Positions 9,084 to 18,336 of a DNA stretch of 64,000 nucleotides are shown piece after piece. A program made the translations under genes and the position numbers. The notes under the pieces are model-generated. The model was given only the letters and a program-made list of their open reading frames with translations, was not told where the DNA came from and made no database searches. This DNA is from Gammaproteobacteria bacterium (GTDB taxonomy: Bacteria; Pseudomonadota; Gammaproteobacteria; Magnimaribacterales; AG-339-G14). Numbering within the stretch: position 1 is the first letter of the stretch; each line of letters starts with the position of its first letter. Location of the stretch: NCBI GenBank assembly GCA_019652555.1, contig BPAJ01000001.1, positions 336,762 to 400,761 on the forward strand. The letters run 5' to 3'.

Positions 9084-10070
9084 ATGAATTTTCAACTGTT
9101 AGACGGTTATAACTTAAAAATCAGAGCAGTGGTAGAAGGTGAAGGACCCCTTGTTGTTTTGGTTCATGGTTGGCCAGAAAGTTGGTACAGCTGGCGTCAT
9201 CAAATAGAACCTCTAGCCAAAGCAGGCTTTAAAGTAGCTGCTATTGATGTTCGTGGTTACGGTGGTTCGGATAAGCCTTACGAAATAGCAGATTATTCTT
9301 TAAAAAACTTAGCTGCCGACATAGCTGGTGTAATTGATTCACTCGGTTACAAAGAGGCCTATCTCTTTGGTCACGATTGGGGTGGGCCAATTGTCTGGAC
9401 TACAGGGTTGCTTTACCAAGATACCATCAAAGCAGTAGGCGCACTTTCAGTTCCCTATACACCAGTTGGTGAAAAATCTTTAATTCAATTGTTCAGAGAA
9501 CTTTACAAAGATAAGTTCTTTTATCAATTGTATATTCAAGAAGAAGGCGTTGCCGAAGCTGAATTTGAAGCAGATGTCCGCAAGGCTTTGGAAATTACTT
9601 ATTTCAGCAGTGATGGCAGAGGTATGCAGTTCATGATTGAAAATATAGGTAATCCTGAATATCAAAAGACTCCTGATTCGACCATGTTAGAGAAATCCCC
9701 TAGATTCGATAGCTTTCCAGGTTGGCTTACTCAAGAGGATTTAAATTATTTCACCAGTGAATTTGAACAAAGCGGTTTTCGAGGGCCATTTAATAGGTAC
9801 CGCGCTCAAGACATTGATTTTGCAGAACTACAGGAATTTAAAAATATGTCTTATCCTCTACCTGCTTGTTTTATTACTGGGACTCTGGATCCTGTAAATT
9901 TTTTTGCCAGAGATGAAAGCGCTTCTCAAGAAGACATTCTTGAAGCTTTTACAAAAAATTATGACGATTTACGAAAAGTAGAAATCATCGATGGTATCGG
10001 TCACTGGACTCAACAAGAAAGTCCAGAACTAGTCACCAGTCATATGATAGATTTTTTAACAAAAATATAA
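9084..10070 (+). CDS. Alpha/beta hydrolase, epoxide hydrolase type
   Basis: Alpha/beta-hydrolase of 328 residues. The oxyanion-hole motif HGWPESW is at residues 28-34, and the nucleophile elbow GHDWGG at 96-101 places Asp98 as nucleophile. An aspartate nucleophile, rather than serine, is typical of epoxide hydrolases and haloalkane dehalogenases. The C-terminal GIGHWTQQESPE supplies the catalytic histidine. A tyrosine-bearing cap region fits epoxide hydrolase better than dehalogenase, although substrate cannot be read from sequence. It ends just before AAGGAG and the VOC protein start, so the two are probably one transcript. Confidence 0.85.
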   Translation: MNFQLLDGYNLKIRAVVEGEGPLVVLVHGWPESWYSWRHQIEPLAKAGFKVAAIDVRGYGGSDKPYEIADYSLKNLAADIAGVIDSLGYKEAYLFGHDWGGPIVWTTGLLYQDTIKAVGALSVPYTPVGEKSLIQLFRELYKDKFFYQLYIQEEGVAEAEFEADVRKALEITYFSSDGRGMQFMIENIGNPEYQKTPDSTMLEKSPRFDSFPGWLTQEDLNYFTSEFEQSGFRGPFNRYRAQDIDFAELQEFKNMSYPLPACFITGTLDPVNFFARDESASQEDILEAFTKNYDDLRKVEIIDGIGHWTQQESPELVTSHMIDFLTKI

Positions 10071-10080
10071 GGAGAATACT

Positions 10081-10463
10081 ATGACCTCAAAATTACAAGG
10101 CTATTCAACAATTGGTACTAATAATAAAGAAGCTGCAGAAACATTTTACGACGGTTTATTGGCTCAGATAAATGCAAAAAAGTTTCCTGCCAATGATCGA
10201 ATAACTATGTGGCTTTCTGAAGATGGCAATTCAGTTATTTTAGCTATTGCAAAACCCTATGACGGTGGAACTGCCTCACATGGTAACGGTACTATGAAAG
10301 CTATTGCTTTGGATTCACACGAAGAAGTTGACAAATGTATGCTAAAGCAATTGAGCTTGGCGCAAAAGATGATGGAGAGCCTGGACCCAGAGCAGGAACT
10401 TTTTATGGTGCTTACGTTTATGACTTGGACGGCAATAAACTCTGTTTTTTCAACTTTACTTAG
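10081..10463 (+). CDS. VOC (glyoxalase/bleomycin-resistance) family protein, frame broken
   Basis: Begins MTSKLQGYSTIGTNN behind a clear AAGGAG and follows the single-module VOC fold (beta-alpha-beta-beta-beta). Members bind a divalent metal and act as lyases, dioxygenases or binding proteins. The frame breaks at an AAA run at 10333-10335. Adding one A restores MYAKAIELGAKDDGEP, then the conserved ending AGTFYGAYVYDLDGNKLCF and a stop at 10461-10463. Without correction the frame runs on to 10506 with a non-homologous tail. The restored length, about 127 residues, is normal for this family. A sequencing slip is more likely than decay because everything downstream is conserved. Confidence 0.7.
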
Positions 10464-10475
10464 AATTCTTAACTT

Positions 10476-12033
10476 TTATTTCTGTCTTAATTTTTTAAAA
10501 GCATAAAAAATTAGAACAATAAATAAAATAGCAGCTGCCAGCTGATATTTAAAAGCTTGAATTAGTATCCAAAGAAAAATAAAAAAGCTTGTTACTGAAG
10601 AAGGAGGATTATTCAACTCATAATCTCCATCCATCCAAGGCGAACCTAATTCAACACCGCCTTGACGGTCGTCACCATGCAAATACGCATGTGCAGGATT
10701 CATATTACCTACTACATCTCGTTCATTATAAGAGGTGATTGTTTTTTTCATTGCCTTGAATATTTCGGGTTCTTCTTCAGCTAAGTTGTTTTTTTCAAAA
10801 GGATCTTCGATGATATTGAATAATTGATAGGAGGGCGAAACAGGAACTAAAACAGGTTTTATCGAATAAAGTTTCCATTGATCATTGAATAAAGCTCGCT
10901 CATCGGAAATGATTCTTGCACCAATAAAGGCATTTTTTGGTGGAACAATGTTTCCGGTAAGCAAATTCGACCATTTATCTTCACCGTCAAATTTATCTGA
11001 ATTAGAAGTTTTAATATCTGCAGCAGTCAATAAAGTTGGCAGTACGTCTTGGACAAAGAAAAACTGATCGGATTTCTCTATTCTCGATAATGCCTTTCCA
11101 CCAAATTACAGCAGGAACTCTAATTCCACCTTCCAATGCAGAAGATTTACTTCCTCTCAAACCAGCGGTACTGCCTCTTGCATCTATTAAATTTGGAGCA
11201 ATAACTTTTACAATAGGGTCAATATCAAAAACTGGTCCGTTATCACTAAAAAAGAGAATAATGGTTTCTTCTAATAAACCTTCTGCTTCAATTGCTTTGA
11301 TTATTCTGCCTATTTCATTATCCAAAGCATTAACATTGGCTGCGTATACTCGATCACTTTCATCCTCCAGATAAGAAAATTTTTCAATATTTTGAAGTGG
11401 TGCTTCTATCGGTGTATGTGGAGCATTAAAAGCTACATATAAAAATAAAGGACGACTCTCATCTTTATTTTTAATTAGATTGATAGCCTCATTTGCAATT
11501 AACACAGTCGAATAACCTTCTTCTCTCAATGTGCTTTCGTTTCTATGCCAATCCAATCGACCTGCTGCAGTATGATCAAAATATCCAATGCCACCTGTCA
11601 TATGACCATAACTTGTTTCGAAACCTCTATTCGATGGCCAAAATTCTTCTTTTGCTGTCCCTAGATGCCATTTCCCAGATAAGGCTGTTTGATAACCGGC
11701 TTCTTTGAAATATTGCGGCATAATCTTTAATTCAGGAGGCATGCCCGTTTGTTCAGCTGCTGGATTCATGAATGGTCTGACAACTCCATGATTGAAGATG
11801 TGCAAGCCAGTTAATAAGGAAGCTCTAGTGGGGCTGCAAACAGGATTTGAATAAAATCTATTCAATTCCATTCCATCTCTTGCTAACTGATCTATGTTAG
11901 GAGTTGGAATATGACTTCCATGATATGAAACATCTCCCCATCCAAGATCGTCTGTAAGAATGATAACCACATTGGGTTTATCTGCAGCCATCAAATTTAT
12001 AGAGAATAAGATGAAAAACAGAAGATAATGCAT
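10476..12033 (-). CDS. Sulfatase (arylsulfatase family), frame broken
   Basis: A secretion signal (MHYLLFFILFSINLMAAD) precedes the sulfatase fold. ILTDDLGWGD supplies metal-binding aspartates, and CSPTRASLLTG at residues 66-76 places Cys66 as the residue converted to formylglycine by a sulfatase-maturing enzyme. GKWHLG and FFSDNG are also present. The product should hydrolyse sulfate esters in the periplasm; the substrate, such as a sulfated polysaccharide, is unknown. The frame breaks at the A run 11059-11063. One extra base joins VFFVQDVLPTLLTAAD to the downstream part, which ends in a C-terminal membrane helix and a basic tail. The C-terminal anchor is less usual for secreted sulfatases. 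No maturation enzyme is in this window. Confidence 0.8.
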
Positions 12034-12060
12034 ATTCTTTCCCCCATTACTCAGAATAAT

Positions 12061-13224
12061 TTATTTTAAAGCTTGTTCAATATCTTCAACTAAATCATCC
12101 AAAGATTCTAAGCCAACGGATAACCTCACAAGCCCATCAGAAATTCCAATCATTTCTCTGCGGTCTTTGGGTAATGAAGCATGGGTCATTAAAGCAGGAT
12201 GCTCAATTAAACTTTCCACTCCACCTAGACTTTCGGCAAGAGCAAAAATTTTAGTTCGCTCAAGAAAACTTTTTGATTTTTCCAAACCACCTTTGATATT
12301 CATTGAAATTATGCCGCCAAAACCATTCATTTGTTTTGATGCCAGATCATGCTGCGGATGATTTGTGAGTCCCGGATAAATTACTTCTGAAATTTCTTTG
12401 TGGCTTTCAAAATGCTTGGCAATGGCCATAGCATTTTCAGAATGTCGTTCCATCCTTACGGCAAGAGTTTTTAAACTTCTGAGAATTAAATAACTATCAA
12501 AAGCACCGGTAATAGGGCCCAAAGAATTTACAATATTTGCCATTCTTGAAACTAGCGCATCGTCTTTTTTACCAATGACTAAGGCACCTGCTATCAGGTC
12601 AGAGTGCCCTCCTAAATATTTCGTTGCGGAATGCAAAACAATATCGATGCCATGATTCAATGGCTGCTGTACATAAGGTGAAGCAAACGTATTGTCACAA
12701 ACGCTTAAAATATTCTCCGCTTTGGCAAAATCAGCAATTGCCGATAGATCTACAACTCTCAGTAAAGGATTGGTTGGTGTTTCAACAAATATCATTTTTG
12801 TTTTATCTGTTTTAGCCTCAAGGACGTTTTGCATGTCAGTCATATCGACATAAGTCACCTCAATGCCTTGAGAAAGCGTTTTGATTTCATTGAAAAGGCG
12901 AACGGTACCGCCGTAAAGATCATTCATTGCAATGACATGATCGCCAGGAGAAAGTAATTCAACACAAGCGGAAATGGCAGCTACACCAGATGAAAATCCA
13001 AAACCAACTTCACCGTTTTCAAGGCTTGCAATACATTCTTCAAAAGCTTTTCTGGTTGGATTGATCGAGCGAGAGTAGTCAAAACCTTTGTGCACCCCAG
13101 GACTTTCTTGTTCATAAGTTGAGGATGTATAAATAGGCATCATCACCGCACCTGTAGTCGGATCTGCTTTTTGACCAGCATGTATTGCTCTGGTTTCAAA
13201 ACCTTCTTTATTTTTTTTACTCAT
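12061..13224 (-). CDS. Cystathionine gamma-lyase/gamma-synthase family PLP enzyme
   Basis: A 387-residue Cys/Met-metabolism PLP enzyme. The signature SATKYLGGHSDL gives Lys202 as the PLP Schiff-base lysine. NDLYGGT, VETPTNP and DNTFASPY are present, and YSRSINPTR binds cofactor phosphate from the neighbouring subunit. The family includes cystathionine gamma-synthase, gamma-lyase and beta-lyase, which are hard to separate by sequence. Being directly downstream of a cystathionine beta-synthase-like gene (5-base gap) favours gamma-lyase, completing homocysteine to cysteine conversion. Length is normal and no frame damage is seen. Confidence 0.85.
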   Translation of the reverse strand: MSKKNKEGFETRAIHAGQKADPTTGAVMMPIYTSSTYEQESPGVHKGFDYSRSINPTRKAFEECIASLENGEVGFGFSSGVAAISACVELLSPGDHVIAMNDLYGGTVRLFNEIKTLSQGIEVTYVDMTDMQNVLEAKTDKTKMIFVETPTNPLLRVVDLSAIADFAKAENILSVCDNTFASPYVQQPLNHGIDIVLHSATKYLGGHSDLIAGALVIGKKDDALVSRMANIVNSLGPITGAFDSYLILRSLKTLAVRMERHSENAMAIAKHFESHKEISEVIYPGLTNHPQHDLASKQMNGFGGIISMNIKGGLEKSKSFLERTKIFALAESLGGVESLIEHPALMTHASLPKDRREMIGISDGLVRLSVGLESLDDLVEDIEQALK

Positions 13225-13229
13225 GATTC

Positions 13230-14207
13230 TCAGTCAATTAATTCATTTTCTTTTAACCAATCTTTATTGAAAGCTTTGGATAAATATTTATTACCAGTAT
13301 CACATATCAATGTTACTACTTTTTTTGGTTCTGTTTGTTTTTGACACCACTTTATTGCGGCATCCACTAATGTTCCACAAGAAGTCCCAGCTAAAATGCC
13401 TTCCTTTCTTAGTAGTTCATCTACTCTTGCAAAAGCATCCTTGTCGGAGACGTAAATTCCTTCATCGATGATATCTAAATTTAAGTTATCAGGAATGTAG
13501 TCTTCACCGATACCCTCTACCAGCCACGAACCACCTTCGTATTTATAATTCCCAGTATTTACCGCATCTGCAACGACCGAGCCAATTGGGTCTGCAATGA
13601 TTATTTGAATGTCTTTATTTTGCGCTTTTAAGTATTTTCCAACACCGCTGATAGTACCTCCAGTTCCTACGCCTGCAACGAAGGCATCAACATCACCTTC
13701 CATTTGCGACCAAATCTCAGGTCCGGTTGTGGTTTCATGCACAAGAGGATTGGCTGGATTGCTAAATTGATCAGCAAAAAAAGAACCTGGAGTTTTTTTT
13801 ACGATAGCAGCCGCCATTTCTTGATAATGCTCTGGATGTCCTTTTTCAACATCAGAGCGAGTAAAAACAATTTCGACTCCCATAGCTTCTAAATGCATTA
13901 CCTTTTCTTGACTCATTTTATCTGGAATGACCAAGATCAAATCATAGCCTTTCAACTTTGCCGCTAAAGCCAAACCCAAGCCTGTATTTCCTGCAGTACA
14001 CTCAACAATAGTGCCTCCAGATTTCAGAGCACCGCTTTTTTCAGCTTCCTCGATAATCTTGATACCTACGCGGTCTTTGATAGATCCCCCTGGATTTAGA
14101 TTTTCAAGTTTTACGTATAACTCGCAAGGACCGGTATCAATGTTATTAATTTTAACCACTGGCGTATTGCCCACCATTTCCAAGAGATTGTTAAAATTAG
14201 TCTTCAT
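13230..14207 (-). CDS. Cystathionine beta-synthase/cysteine synthase-like PLP enzyme
   Basis: A fold-type II PLP enzyme of 325 residues from the ATG at 14207. LNPGGSIKDR places Lys44 as the PLP lysine. GNTG binds the substrate carboxylate, and GVGTGGTISG is the phosphate-binding loop. The core resembles cystathionine beta-synthase more than CysK/CysM (IKDRVGIKIIEEAE, VEGIGEDYIP), but the C-terminal regulatory CBS pair is absent, so it is a core-only enzyme. The frame stays open to 14288 through a TTG, but that stretch overlaps an in-frame small gene on the same strand and has no homologous character, so 14207 is preferred. It is followed after 5 bases by the gamma-lyase-like gene. Confidence 0.83.
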   Translation of the reverse strand: MKTNFNNLLEMVGNTPVVKINNIDTGPCELYVKLENLNPGGSIKDRVGIKIIEEAEKSGALKSGGTIVECTAGNTGLGLALAAKLKGYDLILVIPDKMSQEKVMHLEAMGVEIVFTRSDVEKGHPEHYQEMAAAIVKKTPGSFFADQFSNPANPLVHETTTGPEIWSQMEGDVDAFVAGVGTGGTISGVGKYLKAQNKDIQIIIADPIGSVVADAVNTGNYKYEGGSWLVEGIGEDYIPDNLNLDIIDEGIYVSDKDAFARVDELLRKEGILAGTSCGTLVDAAIKWCQKQTEPKKVVTLICDTGNKYLSKAFNKDWLKENELID

Positions 14208-14334
14208 CTTTTTTAATTTTTTTTCTGTCGTACTTTGTTTTGTCTTTAAATACTGAAGCTCGATTAAATTTAGCGGCATTTTTAGCAACCGGATTTAACC
14301 TTTTTTTCTTTTGTTTGTCTTTTTCCTTTGACAC
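14197..14334 (-). CDS. 45-residue basic protein, conserved small-protein type
   Basis: A GTG start at 14332-14334 begins a frame ending TAA at 14197-14199. The peptide opens with MSKEKDKQKKKRLNPVAKNA, then KFNRASVFKDKTKYDRKK, and ends in an acidic DED. The NPVAK...FNRxxVFxDK pattern looks like a small, lysine-rich conserved protein of gammaproteobacteria. I recall such a family but cannot name its function; binding to nucleic acid or ribosome would fit its charge and is inference. It overlaps the ATG of the CBS-like gene by 11 bases, suggesting translational coupling. Confidence 0.55.
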   Translation of the reverse strand: MSKEKDKQKKKRLNPVAKNAAKFNRASVFKDKTKYDRKKIKKDED

Positions 14335-14403
14335 TTAAAACTGAGTTTTATTCGAGAAGATAAACGATTGAAATATTTAAAAACCAAGCTATTTTGCTTG
14401 AGG

Positions 14404-15747
14404 CTATGTCAAACGTCTATTGATTTCTTCCTTTAGTAGCCACATACGATCTTGGCCCCAAACGTAATAAGGATTAGAACCATCGGCATCGGTTATTTTA
14501 AAACTAGGCACGCCCCAACAATTACCTTGATACATGTCGTTGACATTATCGTTTAAAACTTTTTTCCATTTTGATGTATTCAAATCTCTTTTCACAGAAT
14601 CCCAATCCAGACCTAATTCCGTAACGGTGTTCTTTAAGTAGTCATTATCCCCAATATTTATTCCTTCTTGAAAAGAAGCTTTAAGTAATTCATCTATGTA
14701 TTCAAATCCTTTCCCTAAGGAGTCAATTAAAGGAAAAAGGGAGTATGCTTTTCTGGCGGGTTTACCAATTGGCGAAAAGACCTCTTTCATTTCGTAGCCA
14801 TATTTACGACCTTCTCTGGCAGCATCTGAGATGATGTATTTTCCCTTGAAAGTTGGAATGACCATCATTCTCATCAGCATTGGAAGGACAGGCTTAGTAA
14901 TGAGATTGATCGGATACTCCTCTCGAAATTCTTTAACTCTTTTGGCGCTGACAAAGGTATATGGACTATTTAAAGAAGGGTAGTAAGTTAAATTAACGCT
15001 TTTTTCAGCAGTTAAAGTGTCAGGCGCTTTGGTTTGCAGTAAACATACAGGTTCGTTATCACTCGATTTGTTGGCTCCCAACTCTGTCAATCGGTCTTCC
15101 AAATGATTTAAGCGATCTACACCCCAATAGAGTTCCTTTTCGTAATAAAAAGCCGAACCAAAATAATAGTCGCAGCCGTTTCTGATCTCATTACCTTCTT
15201 TAAGGGTTTCAATGACCTCTTGTTCAGATGATTTATAAGAAACTTCAAGCTCTTCAAGTTTAGCTAGATCGCCACTCCAAAGAGCATGACTAACGGTTTT
15301 TGCTACAGAACCAAATTCATCAGGATTCACTGCAGTTAGAATGGAATTGGCTTTATCAACTAATTTTTTTTCAGGATAGCTTTTACCTGGGAAATCAACA
15401 TCATAATAAGATGCAATTCTCTTGACGTCTTCGAGACAATAATCTGTATAGAGCGTAGGTTCATGCAAAGCTGCAGGATTCTCTTCCCCAACCAAGATGG
15501 GTTTAAATTGAACGTCATAGGCTTCTTTAAACTTATCAATATAATGAACAGTCAAGTGAGAATAGGGGTCATCCACTTTATGAAAATACAAAACTTCATG
15601 AGGGCGATTTTCTGCTTTTCGGCTTGCCTCTGCTTTTTCTCTGATCAAGTTGAAGTTTTCAAAGCTTGAAAACATGTTCATAGCTTTATTTCTCAGCTTA
15701 TAGGCAAAGGTTCTTCGCGTTATAAAGTTTCTAAAGGCTTGGATCAT
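14404..15747 (-). CDS. Tandem DsbA-like / HCCA-isomerase-like protein
   Basis: A 447-residue protein with two thioredoxin-fold DsbA-type modules. The first begins near residue 50 (EVLYFHKVDDPYSHLTVHYI), the second near residue 240 (VNLTYYPSLNSPYTFVSAKR). The C-terminus has GVPSFKITDADG and YYVWGQDRMWLL, as in 2-hydroxychromene-2-carboxylate isomerases and kappa-class GSTs, which use glutathione and an active-site serine. NSPY in the second module fits that serine motif; DPYS in the first is similar. No CxxC is seen, so oxidase activity is unlikely. Its start directly abuts the stop of the acyl-CoA synthetase gene, implying coupled expression. The substrate is unknown. Confidence 0.75.
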   Translation of the reverse strand: MIQAFRNFITRRTFAYKLRNKAMNMFSSFENFNLIREKAEASRKAENRPHEVLYFHKVDDPYSHLTVHYIDKFKEAYDVQFKPILVGEENPAALHEPTLYTDYCLEDVKRIASYYDVDFPGKSYPEKKLVDKANSILTAVNPDEFGSVAKTVSHALWSGDLAKLEELEVSYKSSEQEVIETLKEGNEIRNGCDYYFGSAFYYEKELYWGVDRLNHLEDRLTELGANKSSDNEPVCLLQTKAPDTLTAEKSVNLTYYPSLNSPYTFVSAKRVKEFREEYPINLITKPVLPMLMRMMVIPTFKGKYIISDAAREGRKYGYEMKEVFSPIGKPARKAYSLFPLIDSLGKGFEYIDELLKASFQEGINIGDNDYLKNTVTELGLDWDSVKRDLNTSKWKKVLNDNVNDMYQGNCWGVPSFKITDADGSNPYYVWGQDRMWLLKEEINRRLT

Positions 15748-17525
15748 TAAAAACGTTCCTCACCAGATTGAATTCTTTGATACAAAGAATCGTCAATTTC
15801 TACATAATTTCCTTTTTGATAAAAATACAATTTATCTTCAATTGCAGCTGGATCGAAACCCTGTTTTTTTAAGTCTTCTTTTTGATGTTTAAAAGTTCCG
15901 GTGGTTTTCATTTCTTCTGCAATTCTGACAAAACAAGGTCTTTGAAAGGCATTGAGATTTTTTTCAACGTGTTCAGAAAAAACTTCAAAATCAAATTCGC
16001 CTGTGACGTTCATCAATGCCATTCCAGCTCTGCCGTCTGCAGATTCTACTTCTACTCCGTAAACGTTAGAATCCAAAACTTCAGGATATTTATTGATTAT
16101 CGCGGCTACCTCCATGGTAGAAACGTTTTCACTTTTCCAACGATAAGTATCACCAACTCTGTCGGCAAAAGAGAGCCAGTTGTTTTCATGTCGTGTTAAT
16201 AAGTCACCGGAGTTGAACCAAGCATCCCCATCTTCCATTACGTCGGCCATAATCTTTTTATTAGACGCTTGCTTGTCCAAGTATCCTTCAAAAGTTGCAA
16301 GTTTGGATAATTTTGAAATGAACAATCCAGTTTCGCCAATTTCTACAGATTCACAGTAGCCTTCAGAATTTCTGATGGGCTCGCCACTTTCTAAATCACA
16401 CTTAACCACAAGCGAACCTCTCATGTATCTTCCCACCATACCAGGTCGACCGTGAGTATTAACCAATGCGCCAACACCCTCAGTAGCTCCATAGAGCTCT
16501 CTAATTTTTGGTATGTTGAAACGCGTTTGGAACTTCTCCCATATATCCGGTCTCAAACCGTTTCCCGAAATAACTTGAAGCTGATGATTTTGATCATCAT
16601 CGTTAGGCGGAACATTCATTAAATAACGACATAGTTCCCCGACGTAACCAAACATAGTTGCTTTGTGTTTTCTGACATCAGGCCAAAATTCAGAAGCAGA
16701 AAATTTCTCTTTGATTACGGTAGTAGCACCAGCTCTCAGGCAACCGGCCCAAGACCAAAGCAATCCAGTAGCATGATAAAGCGGCAAAGTAAGATAGAGC
16801 ACATCTTTTTGCTTGGCTTTAAAACCAAAAAATTGACCTGCATAACTGGTTTTTACGGCTCGGCCATTTGTTATCAAAGCTGCCTTTGGTAAGCCTGTAG
16901 TTCCTGATGTATAGATATACATAGCAACATCTTTAATTTTTAAAGGGTGCGGAATAACTTCTCCTGCACTTTGAGCAGCAATATTTATATCTGTATATCC
17001 CTCTGGAACAGCCATGGAGTCTTCCACTAAGAAAAGTTTGAGCGACTGCAATTCAGCTTCCGGCATAGATGATTCGAATTTTTCAAGATGAGAGGCACCC
17101 AGTACTGCTGCCTTTGCATCAACAATTGTGACAACGTGTTTTAAACCCTCGCCAGTAACGGTTGTATTGATTAAAGCTGCTATCGCTCCAATTCGATGTG
17201 CTGCCAGAAGGAGCATTAAGAAATCCGCTGAATTGTCCATCAACAATGCAAAACAGTCTCCTTTTTCAATACCTTGCGATTGCAAATAAGCCCCGTACTG
17301 AGAAACTTTTATGTCAGCTTCTTGCCAAGTTGTAGATTGATCTTTAAAAACAAAAGCAATCTCGTTGGGATATTTTTTTACATTCTTTTCAAAAAAATTG
17401 AGAATGGATAGTTGATTTTCAGGTTTCCAGGTAAAGAGAAGACGCGGTAATCCTTGCGCCATAAAATAAATATCGTCTAGTACTCCATTAATTGCCCATT
17501 TTAAACTCATTGCAGTTCTCCCCAA
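15747..17525 (-). CDS. Very-long-chain acyl-CoA synthetase (FATP/FadD6-like)
   Basis: A 592-residue AMP-forming acyl-CoA synthetase. The ATP-binding P-loop-like motif YIYTSGTTGLPKAALITN lies near residues 205-222. YGATEG, then WFNSGDLLTRHENNWLSFADR and TYRWKSENVST follow in the order typical of SLC27/FATP proteins, and TFKHQKEDLKKQGFD resembles their C-terminal motif. These enzymes activate long or branched fatty acids, and bile or steroid acids in some members. An N-terminal hydrophobic stretch may associate with the inner membrane. Substrate is not resolvable, but the neighbouring hydratases and SDRs indicate breakdown of a lipid-like carboxylic acid. Confidence 0.85.
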   Translation of the reverse strand: MGRTAMSLKWAINGVLDDIYFMAQGLPRLLFTWKPENQLSILNFFEKNVKKYPNEIAFVFKDQSTTWQEADIKVSQYGAYLQSQGIEKGDCFALLMDNSADFLMLLLAAHRIGAIAALINTTVTGEGLKHVVTIVDAKAAVLGASHLEKFESSMPEAELQSLKLFLVEDSMAVPEGYTDINIAAQSAGEVIPHPLKIKDVAMYIYTSGTTGLPKAALITNGRAVKTSYAGQFFGFKAKQKDVLYLTLPLYHATGLLWSWAGCLRAGATTVIKEKFSASEFWPDVRKHKATMFGYVGELCRYLMNVPPNDDDQNHQLQVISGNGLRPDIWEKFQTRFNIPKIRELYGATEGVGALVNTHGRPGMVGRYMRGSLVVKCDLESGEPIRNSEGYCESVEIGETGLFISKLSKLATFEGYLDKQASNKKIMADVMEDGDAWFNSGDLLTRHENNWLSFADRVGDTYRWKSENVSTMEVAAIINKYPEVLDSNVYGVEVESADGRAGMALMNVTGEFDFEVFSEHVEKNLNAFQRPCFVRIAEEMKTTGTFKHQKEDLKKQGFDPAAIEDKLYFYQKGNYVEIDDSLYQRIQSGEERF

Positions 17526-17616
17526 AAAAGAGGTTTATTTTGTCAGTTTCTGCCTTTAATTTCTATCTCCAGTTGAGAGATATCTCAGTGAAATTTAAGT
17601 AAAGACTTGGAAATAA

Positions 17617-18336
17617 TCATTTAAGTTTATCTCTCAGATAAAAGGGAGAGTAAATTATGTAGAACATTGCAACGCCTAAAATTATAAAGAAGATGTAATG
17701 AAAAGGCGGATCCGGCATCAAATCAACAATTGATTGTCCAGCAGGACGTTGCATCATAAACCAGTAATTTGCAGGTTCTCCTTCGGCAAAGAAATTAATG
17801 ATGACGTTGATTAAGTAAACCAAAAATAAGACCGGGAAGGTGACTTTCAAAACATCTGTAATTGATTTTAGAGTAGGGCGATTATTCAGTCCTATGGAAA
17901 TGAACCCAATACCTAACCACATCAAGCCATGACTGATGAAAAAAAGTAAAAAATGCAGATGCGGAAAGTCAAATTTCACATCCGGCTGGGTATTTGCCAT
18001 CAGACCACCGCCAATTCCCCAGAAAAAAGCAATTTCAAAAAATATTCTTTTTCGCGTCAACATATAAATCGCTGCAGAGAAACTTGCTAAATGACAAAAA
18101 TGCATTGGCAGCATTTTTAAAAATGGAAAATCTTCTGGCCAAACGCTTGAATAAATAAATGGCTTTAAGAGTTCATTGGTTATCAATAAAACTGCCAAAC
18201 CTTGTCCAAATCTTGTTTTGATAGTTTCGGATTGATTTCTTAAAAAATAGGGAATTAAGATAGACAGGGATAAAATAAAGATCAAAACCGAAAGATGATC
18301 AGTACCAAATATTTGAAAGGGTTCAATCTCAAACAT
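17617..18336 (-). CDS. YwaF/TIGR02206-type integral membrane protein
   Basis: A 239-residue protein with six to seven hydrophobic segments. It begins FQIFGTDHLSVLIFILSL, has the conserved pocket LPMHFCHLASF and ends with HYIFFIILGVAMFYIIY. This pattern matches the TIGR02206 (YwaF-like) membrane family, whose function is unknown. Its first 42 bases overlap the start region of the divergent lipoprotein gene at 18295, an unusual arrangement. No operon partner is closer than 92 bases. Confidence 0.75.
   Translation of the reverse strand: MFEIEPFQIFGTDHLSVLIFILSLSILIPYFLRNQSETIKTRFGQGLAVLLITNELLKPFIYSSVWPEDFPFLKMLPMHFCHLASFSAAIYMLTRKRIFFEIAFFWGIGGGLMANTQPDVKFDFPHLHFLLFFISHGLMWLGIGFISIGLNNRPTLKSITDVLKVTFPVLFLVYLINVIINFFAEGEPANYWFMMQRPAGQSIVDLMPDPPFHYIFFIILGVAMFYIIYSPFYLRDKLK

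Noticed and set aside
10464-10506. C-terminal tail of the VOC protein to 10506
   Set aside because: The VOC-conserved ending is in another frame and stops at 10461-10463; the tail is an artefact of the break.
14208-14288. A 27-residue N-terminal extension of the CBS-like enzyme from TTG 14288
   Set aside because: The stretch is a frame-shifted reading of the 45-residue basic protein gene; the enzyme's conserved start is at 14207.
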